Positions 8,710-17,374 of a stretch of DNA of 64,000 nt are shown in pieces (within the stretch, counting starts at the first letter, position 1; each line of letters begins with the position of its first letter). The notes beneath the pieces are model-generated. The model ran no database searches. It was not told where the DNA came from and saw only the letters and a program-made list of their open reading frames with translations. Origin of the DNA: Entomomonas sp945283395 (GTDB taxonomy: Bacteria > Pseudomonadota > Gammaproteobacteria > Pseudomonadales > Pseudomonadaceae); assembly GCA_946480835.1 (NCBI GenBank), contig CAMLLC010000002.1, forward strand, positions 186,001 through 250,000. The letters run 5' to 3'. Made by a program: the position numbers and the translations under genes.

Positions 8710-9766
8710 ATTTTGGAGTCCTTTTGTTAATGAGCTAACTCCTTATATTCCCGGTGAACAGCCCAAAAAGGATAATTTAATTAAGTTAAATACTAATGAA
8801 AATCCTTTTGCACCTTCTCCGAAAGTTATTGAAGCTATTCATGCCGCTACTAATGAGTCATTACGCCTTTATTCTGACCCTGAGGGGCAGAGTTTAAAGC
8901 AAACAATTGCTAACTATTATAAATTAAAAGCTAATCAGGTATTTTTAGGTAATGGTTCAGATGAAGTGTTAGCTCATGTTTTTCATGCTTTATTTAAACA
9001 TGATAATGAACTTCCAATATTATTTCCTGATATTAGTTATAGCTTTTATCCAGTTTATTGTGGATTATATAGTATCCATTATGAGTCAATAGAAGTTGAC
9101 AACAAGTTTCAAATTAATGTTGCAGGCTATTTTCGTGCTAATAGTGGTATCATTTTTCCAAATCCTAATGCCCCTACAGGGATAGTGCTACCACTTGCTA
9201 CTATTAGGCAATTGTTAGAGCAAAATAGGCAATCAGTGGTTGTAGTAGATGAAGCTTATATAGATTTTGGAGGTGAATCTGCTATATCGCTGATTGATAA
9301 ATATCCTAATTTATTAGTGGTGCAAACCTTTTCGAAATCTCGTTCCTTAGCAGGGCTAAGAGTAGGTTTTGCATTAGGTCAAGCAGATCTGATAGAAGCT
9401 TTAGAAAGAGTAAAAAATAGTTTTAATTCTTATCCATTAGATAGACTAGCATTGGCCGGTGCAGAAGCTGCCATTAAAGATGACGTTTACTTTAATAATA
9501 TTTGTCAACAAATCATTGAAAATAGAGATATCTTAATAAATGCACTAGAAAGTTTACATTTTAAAGTATTACCTTCTATGGCAAACTTTCTATTTGTAAC
9601 TCACAAACAATTAGATGCTAGTCAATTGGCCACTAATTTAAGAGATAAGGGAATCATTGTCCGCCATTTTAACAAGCCTAGAATTAATCAGTTTTTGCGT
9701 ATAAGTATAGGAACAAAACAAGAGAATCAATCATTAATAGCAGCATTAGCTGATATTATTAAATAG
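8702..9766 (+). CDS. hisC: HisC, histidinol-phosphate aminotransferase
   Basis: 354 residues; a class I/II fold PLP aminotransferase converting imidazole-acetol phosphate and glutamate to histidinol phosphate. The PLP lysine is Lys212 in TFSKSRSLAGLRVG, and the cofactor-ring aspartate is Asp183 in VVDEAYIDF. LNTNENPFAPSP near residue 30 and FPNPNAPTG near 152 are standard HisC motifs. Its start lies inside the end of hisD. The remaining his genes are not in the window except hisZ. Confidence 0.95.
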   Translation: MSKFWSPFVNELTPYIPGEQPKKDNLIKLNTNENPFAPSPKVIEAIHAATNESLRLYSDPEGQSLKQTIANYYKLKANQVFLGNGSDEVLAHVFHALFKHDNELPILFPDISYSFYPVYCGLYSIHYESIEVDNKFQINVAGYFRANSGIIFPNPNAPTGIVLPLATIRQLLEQNRQSVVVVDEAYIDFGGESAISLIDKYPNLLVVQTFSKSRSLAGLRVGFALGQADLIEALERVKNSFNSYPLDRLALAGAEAAIKDDVYFNNICQQIIENRDILINALESLHFKVLPSMANFLFVTHKQLDASQLATNLRDKGIIVRHFNKPRINQFLRISIGTKQENQSLIAALADIIK

Positions 9767-10037
9767 CTTTTGTTAGGTGGCTAATTAGCTTGATTGTTTT
9801 TTTATAGGTTTTATATTCATCCATAATGCTTACATAACTAAATGAAATATAAGGCTATAAGGCTTTTAATCCTATAAAAATATGGTCTTTATGAGCAAAG
9901 CAGCCTAGCCTATACTAATGAAAATAATAGGAGGCTTGGTCAAAAGTAAAGCTTAAATTGTTTGAGGCTATGTGAGACATAATTTAAGCTCTAAAAGTAT
10001 AACAAATGCTTGAAGGTTGAAAATATCGCTAACAAAC
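9767..10037. other. hisC-efp convergent intergenic region with a long-armed hairpin
   Basis: No open frame is seen. AGCTTAAATT at 9950-9959 and AATTTAAGCT at 9981-9990 form a perfect 10-base inverted repeat around a 21-base centre. It has no adjacent T-run on either strand, so it is not a standard intrinsic terminator. It could be a folded RNA end or chance in AT-rich DNA. The real terminator follows at 10038-10064. Confidence 0.4.
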
Positions 10038-10064
10038 AAAACCCAACTAGTTCAGTTGGGTTTT
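10038..10064. terminator. Bidirectional intrinsic terminator between hisC and efp
   Basis: AAAACCCAAC, loop TAGTTCA, GTTGGGTTTT: a perfect 10-base stem with A/T tails on both sides. It sits 21 bases after the efp stop on the minus strand and can also end the his transcript on the plus strand. Confidence 0.8.
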
Positions 10065-10084
10065 ATCTTATTAAATATTGTTAA

Positions 10085-10651
10085 TTAAACTTTAGCTCGT
10101 GCTTTATATTCGTTGGTACGAGTATCTATTTCGATATGATCGCCAATATCACAGAACTCCGATACTTTTAATTCAAAACCTGTATGCAAACGGGCCACTT
10201 TCATGACCTTTCCTGAGGTATCACCACGGACAGCAGGTTCAGTATAAGCTATTTGACGTACGATAGTAGTTGGCAATGATATAGAAATCACACGACCTTC
10301 ATAAAATACAGCTTCACATACATCTTGCATACCATCTTCAATAAAATAAGCCACGTCACCTAGATCTTCTTTAGCTACTTCATATTGATTGTATTCACTA
10401 TCCATAAATACAAAATTAGGATCAGCAAAGTATGAATAGGTAACATCTTTACGTTCTAAAATAACAGGTTCTAGTTTATCGTCAGCCTTGTAAACTGTTT
10501 CTGTAACAGCACCAGTTAAGACATTCTTCAATTTCATTTTTACAACAGCAGAGTTACGGCCAGATTTGTTAAATTCAGCCTTTTGAACGACCCAAGGAGC
10601 GTCGTTAATATTAATTACTTGTCCAGCACGAAATTCTTGAGCGGTTTTCAT
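10085..10651 (-). CDS. efp: Elongation factor P
   Basis: 188 residues, three-domain EF-P that relieves ribosome stalling at polyproline. The modified-loop residue is arginine: FNKSGRNSAV places Arg32 at the tip where E. coli has Lys34. Arg32 is the site rhamnosylated by EarP, and earP is the adjacent upstream gene (10704-11858). The C-terminal domain ends with ATT-fold features DTRTNEYKARA. The ribosome-binding site is weak. Rhamnosylation here is inferred from the residue and neighbour, not shown. Confidence 0.97.
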   Translation of the reverse strand: MKTAQEFRAGQVININDAPWVVQKAEFNKSGRNSAVVKMKLKNVLTGAVTETVYKADDKLEPVILERKDVTYSYFADPNFVFMDSEYNQYEVAKEDLGDVAYFIEDGMQDVCEAVFYEGRVISISLPTTIVRQIAYTEPAVRGDTSGKVMKVARLHTGFELKVSEFCDIGDHIEIDTRTNEYKARAKV

Positions 10652-10703
10652 TAGAGTATCCGTTTAAGTATCAGTAAATATTTAAATAAAAAATAACAAT
10701 TGC

Positions 10704-11858
10704 TTATGATAGCCAATTTTTATAAAAGTTGGCTAGTTTTGTTACCAAATCATTTGCAATTTTTTGATTTTCTACCCATATTTTAGCGTGTTTCTGTATT
10801 TCCGGTAAGTATTTTTGATATATTTGCCAGGCATAGGATAAGTTCTGCTGATTATTCCAGGCTAAGTGGAAATTGAAAATAGCCTTACGAATAGGTGGCG
10901 ACACATCAATTAAGTAAAAGTTTAGGAATGCTTCCAGTTTAGTAAGATGGGCTTTGGCGGCTTGTGGATAAATATGCCAAATTAGAGGCTTGCCTGCCAG
11001 TTGGGCTCTAGCAAAGGAGTCTTCGCCTCTTATTATATTAATATCGGTGCTCCAAAGTAATTGATCAAAATTTTCTTGAGCAACAAAGGGAATAATTTGC
11101 AGGGTTAAAGCACCTTGTTGATGACAATATCCTGCTGTCAGTTTAGAACAAGGTATATTTAAGTAGTTAGCTAAATTGCTAACTAGTACGGTCTCAGGAA
11201 TAATTAAATGATATTTCTGAGAACCCTGTTTAAGCTTATCAATCCAGTTAGCTAATGCTGAATTAGCGTAACTAAATATTAACATTAATAAGCTATCTTT
11301 TTGTTTAGTTATGCCTAGTTCTTTTAAAAAAGTATAAGAATTATCAGCATAAGTTTGGAAATATGTTTGTTGCTCAAATAATTTAGCTTCTCTTATTAAC
11401 CCACCAGTTGCAGGATGTCCCATAAAAAAAAAGTATTTGTTTAAACCATTATTTTGTAGTGAAGGGAGAGTATGATGACTAATAGACCAATCTTCATAGG
11501 TTAAATATTCTAAATTTAGCCATAATATAGCTTTATTAGCTTTACCCATAGCAGCAATATAAGCTTTAGGAATATTACAGCCAAAAGCCTCTATAACTAT
11601 ATCGGCAACTTCTATAGGAAAACAATCTTTCACCCAATGACATATATTAACATTTTGTATTTGTTGTTGGGATAAAAAAGGATTTAGGTTAGGATAAATT
11701 TTTTGAAAGCTTATAAGATTGTCAACCCAAAGTGTAACAATTTGTTGTTGTTCATTAGCTAACTGTTTGGCTAAGCGCCAGCAAACACCTATATCACCAA
11801 AATTATCAATGACATTACAAAAAATATCCCAATGAGTAGCCGCAGGAAATAAGCTCAT
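10704..11858 (-). CDS. earP: EarP, EF-P arginine 32 rhamnosyltransferase
   Basis: 384 residues, the family length. A GT-B glycosyltransferase that inverts dTDP-L-rhamnose to put rhamnose on Arg32 of EF-P. The N-terminus has WDIFCNVIDNFGDIGVCWRL, with the conserved aspartates at residues 18 and 22, the former in the place of the proposed catalytic base. Near residue 275 the nucleotide-sugar motif RGEDSFARAQLAGKPLIWH is intact. Its ATG overlaps the trmB stop (TAATG), and it is followed 52 bases later by efp. The dTDP-rhamnose synthesis genes must lie elsewhere. Confidence 0.93.
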   Translation of the reverse strand: MSLFPAATHWDIFCNVIDNFGDIGVCWRLAKQLANEQQQIVTLWVDNLISFQKIYPNLNPFLSQQQIQNVNICHWVKDCFPIEVADIVIEAFGCNIPKAYIAAMGKANKAILWLNLEYLTYEDWSISHHTLPSLQNNGLNKYFFFMGHPATGGLIREAKLFEQQTYFQTYADNSYTFLKELGITKQKDSLLMLIFSYANSALANWIDKLKQGSQKYHLIIPETVLVSNLANYLNIPCSKLTAGYCHQQGALTLQIIPFVAQENFDQLLWSTDINIIRGEDSFARAQLAGKPLIWHIYPQAAKAHLTKLEAFLNFYLIDVSPPIRKAIFNFHLAWNNQQNLSYAWQIYQKYLPEIQKHAKIWVENQKIANDLVTKLANFYKNWLS

Positions 11859-12550
11859 TAATTAATGCGTTTAAATTTCAAATCCCATACCCCATGCCCT
11901 AGTTTTTCACCTCTAGCCTCAAATTTAGTTTTAGGCCGCTCTTGTGGACGCGGAATATAATGGTTATCTACTGCCAGATTCTGGTAGCCTTGTGCTATTT
12001 GCATCACTTCTAGCATATATTTAGCATAAGGTTGCCAGTCAGTAGCCATATGAAATATGCCGTCGATTTTAAGTTTGCTACGGACTAGTTGTACAAATTC
12101 TGCTTGTACTATTCGTCTTTTATGGTGTCTAGCCTTGTGCCAAGGATCAGGAAAAAAAAGCAAAACTTTATTTAAGCTATTATTTGGAATAGCTTGTTTT
12201 AATACATCAATAGCATCACAATTAAAGACTCGTACATTATTAAGCTGATTTTCCTGTAATAAACTAATTAATGCGCCTACCCCTGGTTTATGTACTTCAA
12301 CCCCTATGAAATCATGCTCAGGCGTTGTTCGAGCCATAGTAAAAAGGGATTGCCCCATCCCAAAGCCTATTTCTAATGTGATAGGTGCATCACGTTTGAA
12401 AATTTGTTCATAATCTAATTTATGTTCTGTTAATTCAAGACCATAATTTTTCCAGCCAGTCGCTATAGCTAATTGTTGACCATGGGTCATTCGGCCTGCA
12501 CGTATAACAAAACTTTTTATAGTACGTAAATGGAGGGCTTTATCAGTCAT
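11858..12550 (-). CDS. trmB: TrmB, tRNA (guanine-N7)-methyltransferase
   Basis: 230 residues. Makes m7G46 in tRNA with S-adenosylmethionine. The SAM-binding motif is LEIGFGMGQSLF near residue 56, and the TrmB signature FFPDPWHKARHHKRRIVQ is near residue 130, with the late PRPQERPKTKFEARGEKLGH. It lies directly before earP with overlapping stop and start. In Pseudomonas trmB follows thiS-thiG; here thiG lies on the same strand upstream but 584 bases away. Confidence 0.95.
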   Translation of the reverse strand: MTDKALHLRTIKSFVIRAGRMTHGQQLAIATGWKNYGLELTEHKLDYEQIFKRDAPITLEIGFGMGQSLFTMARTTPEHDFIGVEVHKPGVGALISLLQENQLNNVRVFNCDAIDVLKQAIPNNSLNKVLLFFPDPWHKARHHKRRIVQAEFVQLVRSKLKIDGIFHMATDWQPYAKYMLEVMQIAQGYQNLAVDNHYIPRPQERPKTKFEARGEKLGHGVWDLKFKRIN

Positions 12551-13134
12551 AACAAAATTAATTGATTATCTCAGGAAGGTATTTTATAGCATAATATTTT
12601 AAACAGTATTTAATTATAAGTTAATAATTACTTGAATTAATTAAATGATAAAAGATAACTATTAAAATTAGATATAGCAATCTTCGTATAGCCTATAGTG
12701 TTAACAGAACTGTATTTAAATAGAATTAACATTAAGAAATAGTGTATTAAGTTAGTTTGATACAACAATAAAGCTAATGAGTTACCTTTTTTAAGCGTTG
12801 CCTTGATTATTTTTATCATTATTAGCTTAGTATGATGTCCTAAACGCTTTAATACTTAAATTTTAAGTTAACAAGGAATAGTAATGATATAAAAATATAA
12901 GGTAGATGCTAGCTTTAGCTAGCTAAATATTATCTTTTAGTTGATAATTTTTTTGGGGGAAAAAATATGATGATTCAATAAAAAAATTGTTAAATTAGCT
13001 AGTTAAAATCATATTGATACAAGTTATATGTAAAAGAGAACAATAGTTGATTTTATCTTGGAGATTTATTACAAGACGATATAGCATAATGCGCTAGGTG
13101 CTATATAGGGTTATTAACCCTATATAGCAAGAAA
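12551..13134. other. 584-base intergenic region between thiG and trmB
   Basis: No credible gene. A 60-codon frame at 12637-12819 (minus) has biased AT-rich composition, no ribosome-binding site and no recognisable features, and I reject it. Close to the thiG end there is a strong hairpin (13100-13128). Around 12910-12930 there is a run of TAGCTAGC-type palindromic sequence. The equivalent junction in Pseudomonas is short, so this may be a gene-decay scar. Confidence 0.4.
13100..13128. terminator. Strong hairpin just downstream of thiG
   Basis: GCTATATAGGG, loop TTATTAA, CCCTATATAGC: an 11-base perfect stem (14 if the AT-only inner bases pair) starting 6 bases past the thiG stop codon. No T-run follows on the minus strand, so it may act as a Rho-dependent end, a 3' stabiliser or a processing site rather than a standard intrinsic terminator. 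Confidence 0.5.
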
Positions 13135-13929
13135 CTACTTAATTAATCCCTCTATAGGTGAAGAGGCTGTCGCATAATGTTTACGAGGCATACGGCCAGC
13201 TAGATAAGCGTTACGACCAGCGATGATGGCATGTTTCATAGCTTTTGCCATAAGCACAGGTCGTTTAGCATGAGCGATGGCACTATTCATTAGCACAGCA
13301 TCACAGCCTAATTCCATTGCTATGGTCGCGTCAGAAGCAGTACCAACTCCTGCATCAACTAGTACAGGGATCTTGGCTTCTTCTAGGATAATTTGTAAGT
13401 TATAAGGATTACAAATACCCATGCCACTCCCTATAAGTCCAGCTAGTGGCATAACGGCTATACAGCCTATCTCAGCTAATTGTTTGGCAATAACAGGATC
13501 GTCAGAAGTATATACCATCACGTTGAAATTTTCTTTTACTAATATTTCTGCCGCTTTTAAAGTTTCTATCACATTAGGAAAGAGAGTTTTTTGATCTGCT
13601 AATACTTCTAACTTGACTAAGTTGTGTCCCTCTAGTAATTCACGTGCTAAGCGACAAGTACGGACAGCTTCAGTTGCGTCAAAACAACCAGCAGTATTAG
13701 GAAGGATTGTGTATTTATCAGGAGAAATAACATCTAGTAAATTAGGTTCATTTGGATTTTGTCCTATATTAGTACGACGTACTGCCAATGTGACAATCTC
13801 TGCACCTGAAGCTTCAATAGCCTGACGGGTCTCTATAAAGTCTTTATATTTACCTGTACCTACTAGTAATCTGGATTGATAGGTTTTACCAGCTAAGATT
13901 AAAGGCTTATCTGTTATATTTACATTCAT
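13135..13929 (-). CDS. thiG: ThiG, thiazole synthase
   Basis: 264 residues from the chosen start. Forms the thiazole phosphate of thiamine from 1-deoxyxylulose 5-phosphate, dehydroglycine and ThiS thiocarboxylate. The Schiff-base lysine is in LVKLEVLAD, and the phosphate-binding C-terminal part has LVDAGVGTASDATIAMELGCD. I start at the ATG at 13927-13929 (MNVNITDKPL), which matches the family length. An in-frame upstream start would add 16 hydrophobic residues and overlap thiS, which is unlikely. It follows thiS by 22 bases. Confidence 0.95.
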   Translation of the reverse strand: MNVNITDKPLILAGKTYQSRLLVGTGKYKDFIETRQAIEASGAEIVTLAVRRTNIGQNPNEPNLLDVISPDKYTILPNTAGCFDATEAVRTCRLARELLEGHNLVKLEVLADQKTLFPNVIETLKAAEILVKENFNVMVYTSDDPVIAKQLAEIGCIAVMPLAGLIGSGMGICNPYNLQIILEEAKIPVLVDAGVGTASDATIAMELGCDAVLMNSAIAHAKRPVLMAKAMKHAIIAGRNAYLAGRMPRKHYATASSPIEGLIK

Positions 13930-13951
13930 TTTAATTAATACCTTACCAAAA

Positions 13952-14152
13952 CTAACCGCCCCCAATAGCATGAACAATTTCTAATTGATCTCCCTCTTGA
14001 AGAGAAGTATTAGTATGTTCACTACGGGGTACTATTTGTTGATTGAGCTCTACAGCAATACGTTTACCAGTTAATGCTAGTTGTTCTAAAAGGGTAACAA
14101 TAGTAGCATTATCGGGAATATGATGGGGTAGGCCATTAATATATACTTTCAT
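13952..14152 (-). CDS. thiS: ThiS, sulfur carrier protein
   Basis: 66 residues with a ubiquitin-like fold. It ends in AIGGG, the C-terminal Gly-Gly that is adenylated and thiocarboxylated to donate sulfur to ThiG. I chose the ATG at 14150-14152 (MKVYINGLPHHIPDNATIV), which gives the standard length; the upstream in-frame ATG at 14191 would add 13 hydrophobic residues not found in the family. It lies 46 bases after the DUF423 gene and before thiG. No TPP riboswitch was seen upstream. Confidence 0.93.
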   Translation of the reverse strand: MKVYINGLPHHIPDNATIVTLLEQLALTGKRIAVELNQQIVPRSEHTNTSLQEGDQLEIVHAIGGG

Positions 14153-14198
14153 AATTAGATTAAATATTAAATAACAAGTTAGTTTAGCCATCTTACCA

Positions 14199-14573
14199 TT
14201 ATTTTGCAGGCAATTTCCAAGTGGCTAAGCATATTAAAAACCATCCTACGATAAAAGCTATACCGCCTATAGGCGCAGTTCCAATATTAGGTAAGGCAAA
14301 ATATGTTATAGAGTACATGGTGCCTGCAAAGAATAAAATACCTATAGTAAATAGCCAGCCAGCAGTAGTTAATAATATGCTAGTATAAAGTTTAGTTAAA
14401 ATAGCAACGCCTATTAAAGCAATAGCGTGATACATTTGATATTGTACACCTAATTTAAAGATAGCTATTTGATCAGGAGATAGCACTTTAGTTAGTCCAT
14501 GTGCTGAATAAGAGCCTAAAATAACTCCACTACACCCAAAAAAACCAGCTAATGTAAGAAAGATACGAAACAT
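14199..14573 (-). CDS. DUF423 family inner-membrane protein
   Basis: 124 residues with four hydrophobic segments. The N-terminal FFGCSGVILGSYSAHGL and the later GVQYQMYHAIALIGVAIL and PIGGIAFIVGWFL are the DUF423 (YgdD-like) signatures. Function unknown; a small inner-membrane protein. In Pseudomonas it sits directly before thiS, as here, but a role in thiamine synthesis has not been established and the link may be positional only. Confidence 0.88.
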   Translation of the reverse strand: MFRIFLTLAGFFGCSGVILGSYSAHGLTKVLSPDQIAIFKLGVQYQMYHAIALIGVAILTKLYTSILLTTAGWLFTIGILFFAGTMYSITYFALPNIGTAPIGGIAFIVGWFLICLATWKLPAK

Positions 14574-14678
14574 ATATCACACCTTATGTGCTTAATTAAT
14601 GCAATATTCTACCTGAGAATAACTATTATTGTCAGGGCAGTATAATAATAAACAGCATTAGAAATATCTATAAATACT

Positions 14679-14705
14679 AAAGAGCCTAACCACTATAGGC
14701 TCTTT
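14679..14705. terminator. Terminator hairpin after gltA
   Basis: AAAGAGCCTA, 7-base loop, TAGGCTCTTT: a 10-base perfect stem 15 bases past the gltA stop on the minus strand, followed by an imperfect T-rich stretch (TTTAGTATTTAT) in that direction. Confidence 0.7.
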
Positions 14706-14719
14706 TAGCAAATAAATTA

Positions 14720-16006
14720 TTATTTTCGTTTCTCAACAGGTATATAATCTCTTTGCGGATAGCCAGTATAGAGCTGTCTTGGACGACTTATTTTATAAGG
14801 TTCAGAAAGCATTTCTTTCCAATGAGCGATCCAGCCTACGGTTCTTGAAATAGCAAAAATTACGGTAAACATGCTAGTCGGAATACCTATAGCTTTTAAG
14901 ATAATACCTGAATAAAAATCTACGTTAGGATAAAGGTTACGCTCGATGAAATAAGGATCACTACGAGCAATTTCTTCAAGTTTCATAGCTAATTCTAAAT
15001 GGGGATCATTAATACCTAACTCTTTTAATACTTCATCGCAGGTTTTTTTAAGAACTTTAGCCCGTGGGTCAAAATTTTTATAAACCCTATGGCCAAAACC
15101 CATTAATTTGAAAGGATCACTTTTGTCTTTAGCTTTTTCTAAATATTTTTCTATATTATTTACACTACCTATTTCTTCTAACATAGCTAAAACTGCCTCA
15201 TTGGCACCGCCATGCGCAGGCCCCCATAAAGCAGCGATACCTGCTGCAATGCAAGCAAATGGATTAGCTCCAGTAGAACCCGCTAAACGTACCGTTGAAG
15301 TAGAAGCATTTTGTTCATGATCAGCATGAAGAATAAAGATTTTATCTATTGCCTTGGCTAAAATAGGATTAACTTCTTTTTTCTCACAAGGGGTACTAAA
15401 CATCATGTGTAAAAAATTAGCTGCATAATCAAGACTATTATCAGGATACATCATGGGTTGCCCTGTAGAATATTTATAAGCCAGGGCTGCAATAGTTGGC
15501 ATTTTAGAGACTAGTCTATTAGAGGCTATTTCTCTATGCGTTGGATTATTTATATCTAATGAATCGTGATAAAATGCTGAAAAGGCTCCTACCACTCCAC
15601 ACATAACGGCCATGGGATGAGCGTCACGGCGAAAACCATTAAAGAAAGTTTTCATTTGCTCATGAACCATTGAATGGTTATGAATAATATTCCAAAATTT
15701 TTGTTTTTCCTCAGCGTTTGGAAGTTCTCCATGTAAAAGTAAATAACATACTTCTATATAGTCTGATTGCTCGGCTAATTGCTCTATAGGATAACCTCTA
15801 TAGAGGAGAATACCTTTATCACCATCTATAAAAGTTATTTTTGATTCACAAGAAGCAGTTGACATAAAGCCCGGATCATAGGTGAAATGATCAGTCTGGA
15901 CAAGTTCTCTTACGTCTACCACGTTAGGCCCTAAGGTACCATGGTAAACAGGTAATTCAATGTTAGTAGCATCGTCAAAGGTTAGTTTAGCTTTATGGTC
16001 AGCCAT
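14720..16006 (-). CDS. gltA: Citrate synthase (type II)
   Basis: 428 residues, the length of the hexameric, NADH-sensitive gammaproteobacterial enzyme. It condenses acetyl-CoA and oxaloacetate, entering the TCA cycle. Catalytic histidines lie in LHADHEQNASTSTVRL and MGFGHRVYKNFDPRA, and the catalytic aspartate is in NVDFYSGIIL. The N-terminal domain with FTYDPGFMSTASCES is typical of type II. It is a single gene with its own terminator, divergent from the DUF1315 gene across 206 bases that probably hold both promoters. The sdh/suc genes that often lie nearby are absent. Confidence 0.96.
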   Translation of the reverse strand: MADHKAKLTFDDATNIELPVYHGTLGPNVVDVRELVQTDHFTYDPGFMSTASCESKITFIDGDKGILLYRGYPIEQLAEQSDYIEVCYLLLHGELPNAEEKQKFWNIIHNHSMVHEQMKTFFNGFRRDAHPMAVMCGVVGAFSAFYHDSLDINNPTHREIASNRLVSKMPTIAALAYKYSTGQPMMYPDNSLDYAANFLHMMFSTPCEKKEVNPILAKAIDKIFILHADHEQNASTSTVRLAGSTGANPFACIAAGIAALWGPAHGGANEAVLAMLEEIGSVNNIEKYLEKAKDKSDPFKLMGFGHRVYKNFDPRAKVLKKTCDEVLKELGINDPHLELAMKLEEIARSDPYFIERNLYPNVDFYSGIILKAIGIPTSMFTVIFAISRTVGWIAHWKEMLSEPYKISRPRQLYTGYPQRDYIPVEKRK

Positions 16007-16212
16007 GATTTCTCCTTCTCGTTCAATTACTTTATTGAACTATTTATTTGATTAGATAAAATACTTTTATTAAAAGTTTAAATAATTATTTTGAATCAAA
16101 TTTAGATTAATTATTAAGTTTTCAAATATTATATTATGTTTGTCAAAAGGTCACACTAATAATAGACTAACAAATGATATAACCGTTCAAATAATTTAAG
16201 GAACAGTTTTAT

Positions 16213-16473
16213 ATGACTTCATTTATTGAGATGATTGAAAACATTACTCCCGAAATATATCAGAATTTGAAGCAGTCTGTCGAATTAGGAAAATGGCCAA
16301 ATGGTAAACTATTGACTAATGATCAAAAAGAGACATGTTTACAAGCTATTATTGCATGGGAGATTAAACATCTTCCAGAGCATCAACGAACAGGTTATAT
16401 GGAAGGGGCTAGCTGTCAATCTGATCAAAGTAGTAAGGATAAAATCATTATTAAATCAGACATGATTCACTGA
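16213..16473 (+). CDS. DUF1315 family protein (YeaC-like)
   Basis: 86 residues. The segment LKQSVELGKWPNGKLLTNDQKETCLQAIIAWE is characteristic of the DUF1315 family, small cytoplasmic proteins of unknown function. The ribosome-binding site AAGGA precedes the ATG. Its TGA overlaps the ATG of the DUF2797 gene (TGATG), so the two are coupled. The pair upstream of pepN is conserved in Pseudomonas. Confidence 0.85.
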   Translation: MTSFIEMIENITPEIYQNLKQSVELGKWPNGKLLTNDQKETCLQAIIAWEIKHLPEHQRTGYMEGASCQSDQSSKDKIIIKSDMIH

Positions 16474-17321
16474 TGGTTTGGCATCCAATAGCTGAAGGGC
16501 AATTGCAGAAGATGCATGTGAGTACTTCTTATGCAAACAGAGGAGTTGTTCAATATGAATTATGTTTGGCCGAAAAAAAGTTATTGATGAATGATTTTTT
16601 AGGTAAAAATATCCAGATTGATTATTTAGGTGATATCATCTGCTGTATTTGTGGCAAAAAAACAGCTAAAAGCTATGGACAAGGCTATTGTTATAAGTGC
16701 TTTATTAGTTTAGCCCAGTGTGATATATGTATAGTTAGCCCTGAAAAATGCCATTATGCTGCTGGTACCTGCCGTGAACCTAGCTGGGGAGAACAATATT
16801 GTATGACTGACCATATTGTATACTTAGCTAATTCTTCTGGCCTTAAAGCAGGTATTACCAGAGCTAGTCAGGTTCCGACTCGTTGGATAGATCAAGGAGC
16901 TAAACAAGCATTGCCAATTTTTCGCGTAGCTACAAGACAACAGTCAGGTTTGATAGAAGATATTTTAAGAGCACAAGTAGCAGATAAAACAAATTGGCGG
17001 CTAATGCTAAGTGGCGAGGCCGCTTCGTTGGATTTAATTGCTGAGCGTGATAGATTATTGACTAATAGCTATAGTATGCTAGCTAAACTACAAGCATTGT
17101 ATGGTATACGTGCTATTGAACCTTTGGAAAATCAATCTGTTAGAGAGTTTATTTATCCTGTAAAAAAATACCCGTTAAAAATAATTAGTCACAATTTAGA
17201 TAAGCAGCGCACTGTGCAGGGACAGTTAAATGGTATCAAAGGACAATATTTAATATTAGATACAGGTGTTATCAATTTACGCAAATATACTGCTTATCAT
17301 GTGAGTGTTTCGGTACAATAG
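16473..17321 (+). CDS. DUF2797 zinc-binding protein
   Basis: 282 residues. A cysteine-rich region with Cys57/58/60, 73, 76, 83, 86, 93, 100 and 110 looks like structural zinc sites (CCICGKK, YCYKC, CDIC). It is followed by VYLANSSGLKAGITRASQVPTRWIDQGA, which resembles a GIY-YIG-like nuclease fold segment. The biochemical function is unknown. It is translationally coupled to the DUF1315 gene and lies 53 bases before pepN, the same trio as in Pseudomonas. Confidence 0.85.
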   Translation: MVWHPIAEGQLQKMHVSTSYANRGVVQYELCLAEKKLLMNDFLGKNIQIDYLGDIICCICGKKTAKSYGQGYCYKCFISLAQCDICIVSPEKCHYAAGTCREPSWGEQYCMTDHIVYLANSSGLKAGITRASQVPTRWIDQGAKQALPIFRVATRQQSGLIEDILRAQVADKTNWRLMLSGEAASLDLIAERDRLLTNSYSMLAKLQALYGIRAIEPLENQSVREFIYPVKKYPLKIISHNLDKQRTVQGQLNGIKGQYLILDTGVINLRKYTAYHVSVSVQ

Positions 17322-17374
17322 GCTAATAATTTACTAGTTCAGAATATAAGCTTTGAAGTAAAGGAGTTTTTGGA

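Noticed and set aside
12637..12819. 60-codon minus-strand frame between trmB and thiG
   Set aside because: Low-complexity AT-driven composition, no ribosome-binding site, no family resemblance.
13930..13977. N-terminal extension of ThiG by 16 residues
   Set aside because: It overlaps thiS, is hydrophobic and does not occur in the family; the internal ATG gives standard length.
14153..14198. Possible TPP riboswitch before thiS
   Set aside because: The gap is only 46 bases and none of the conserved THI-box elements is visible there or upstream of the DUF423 gene.
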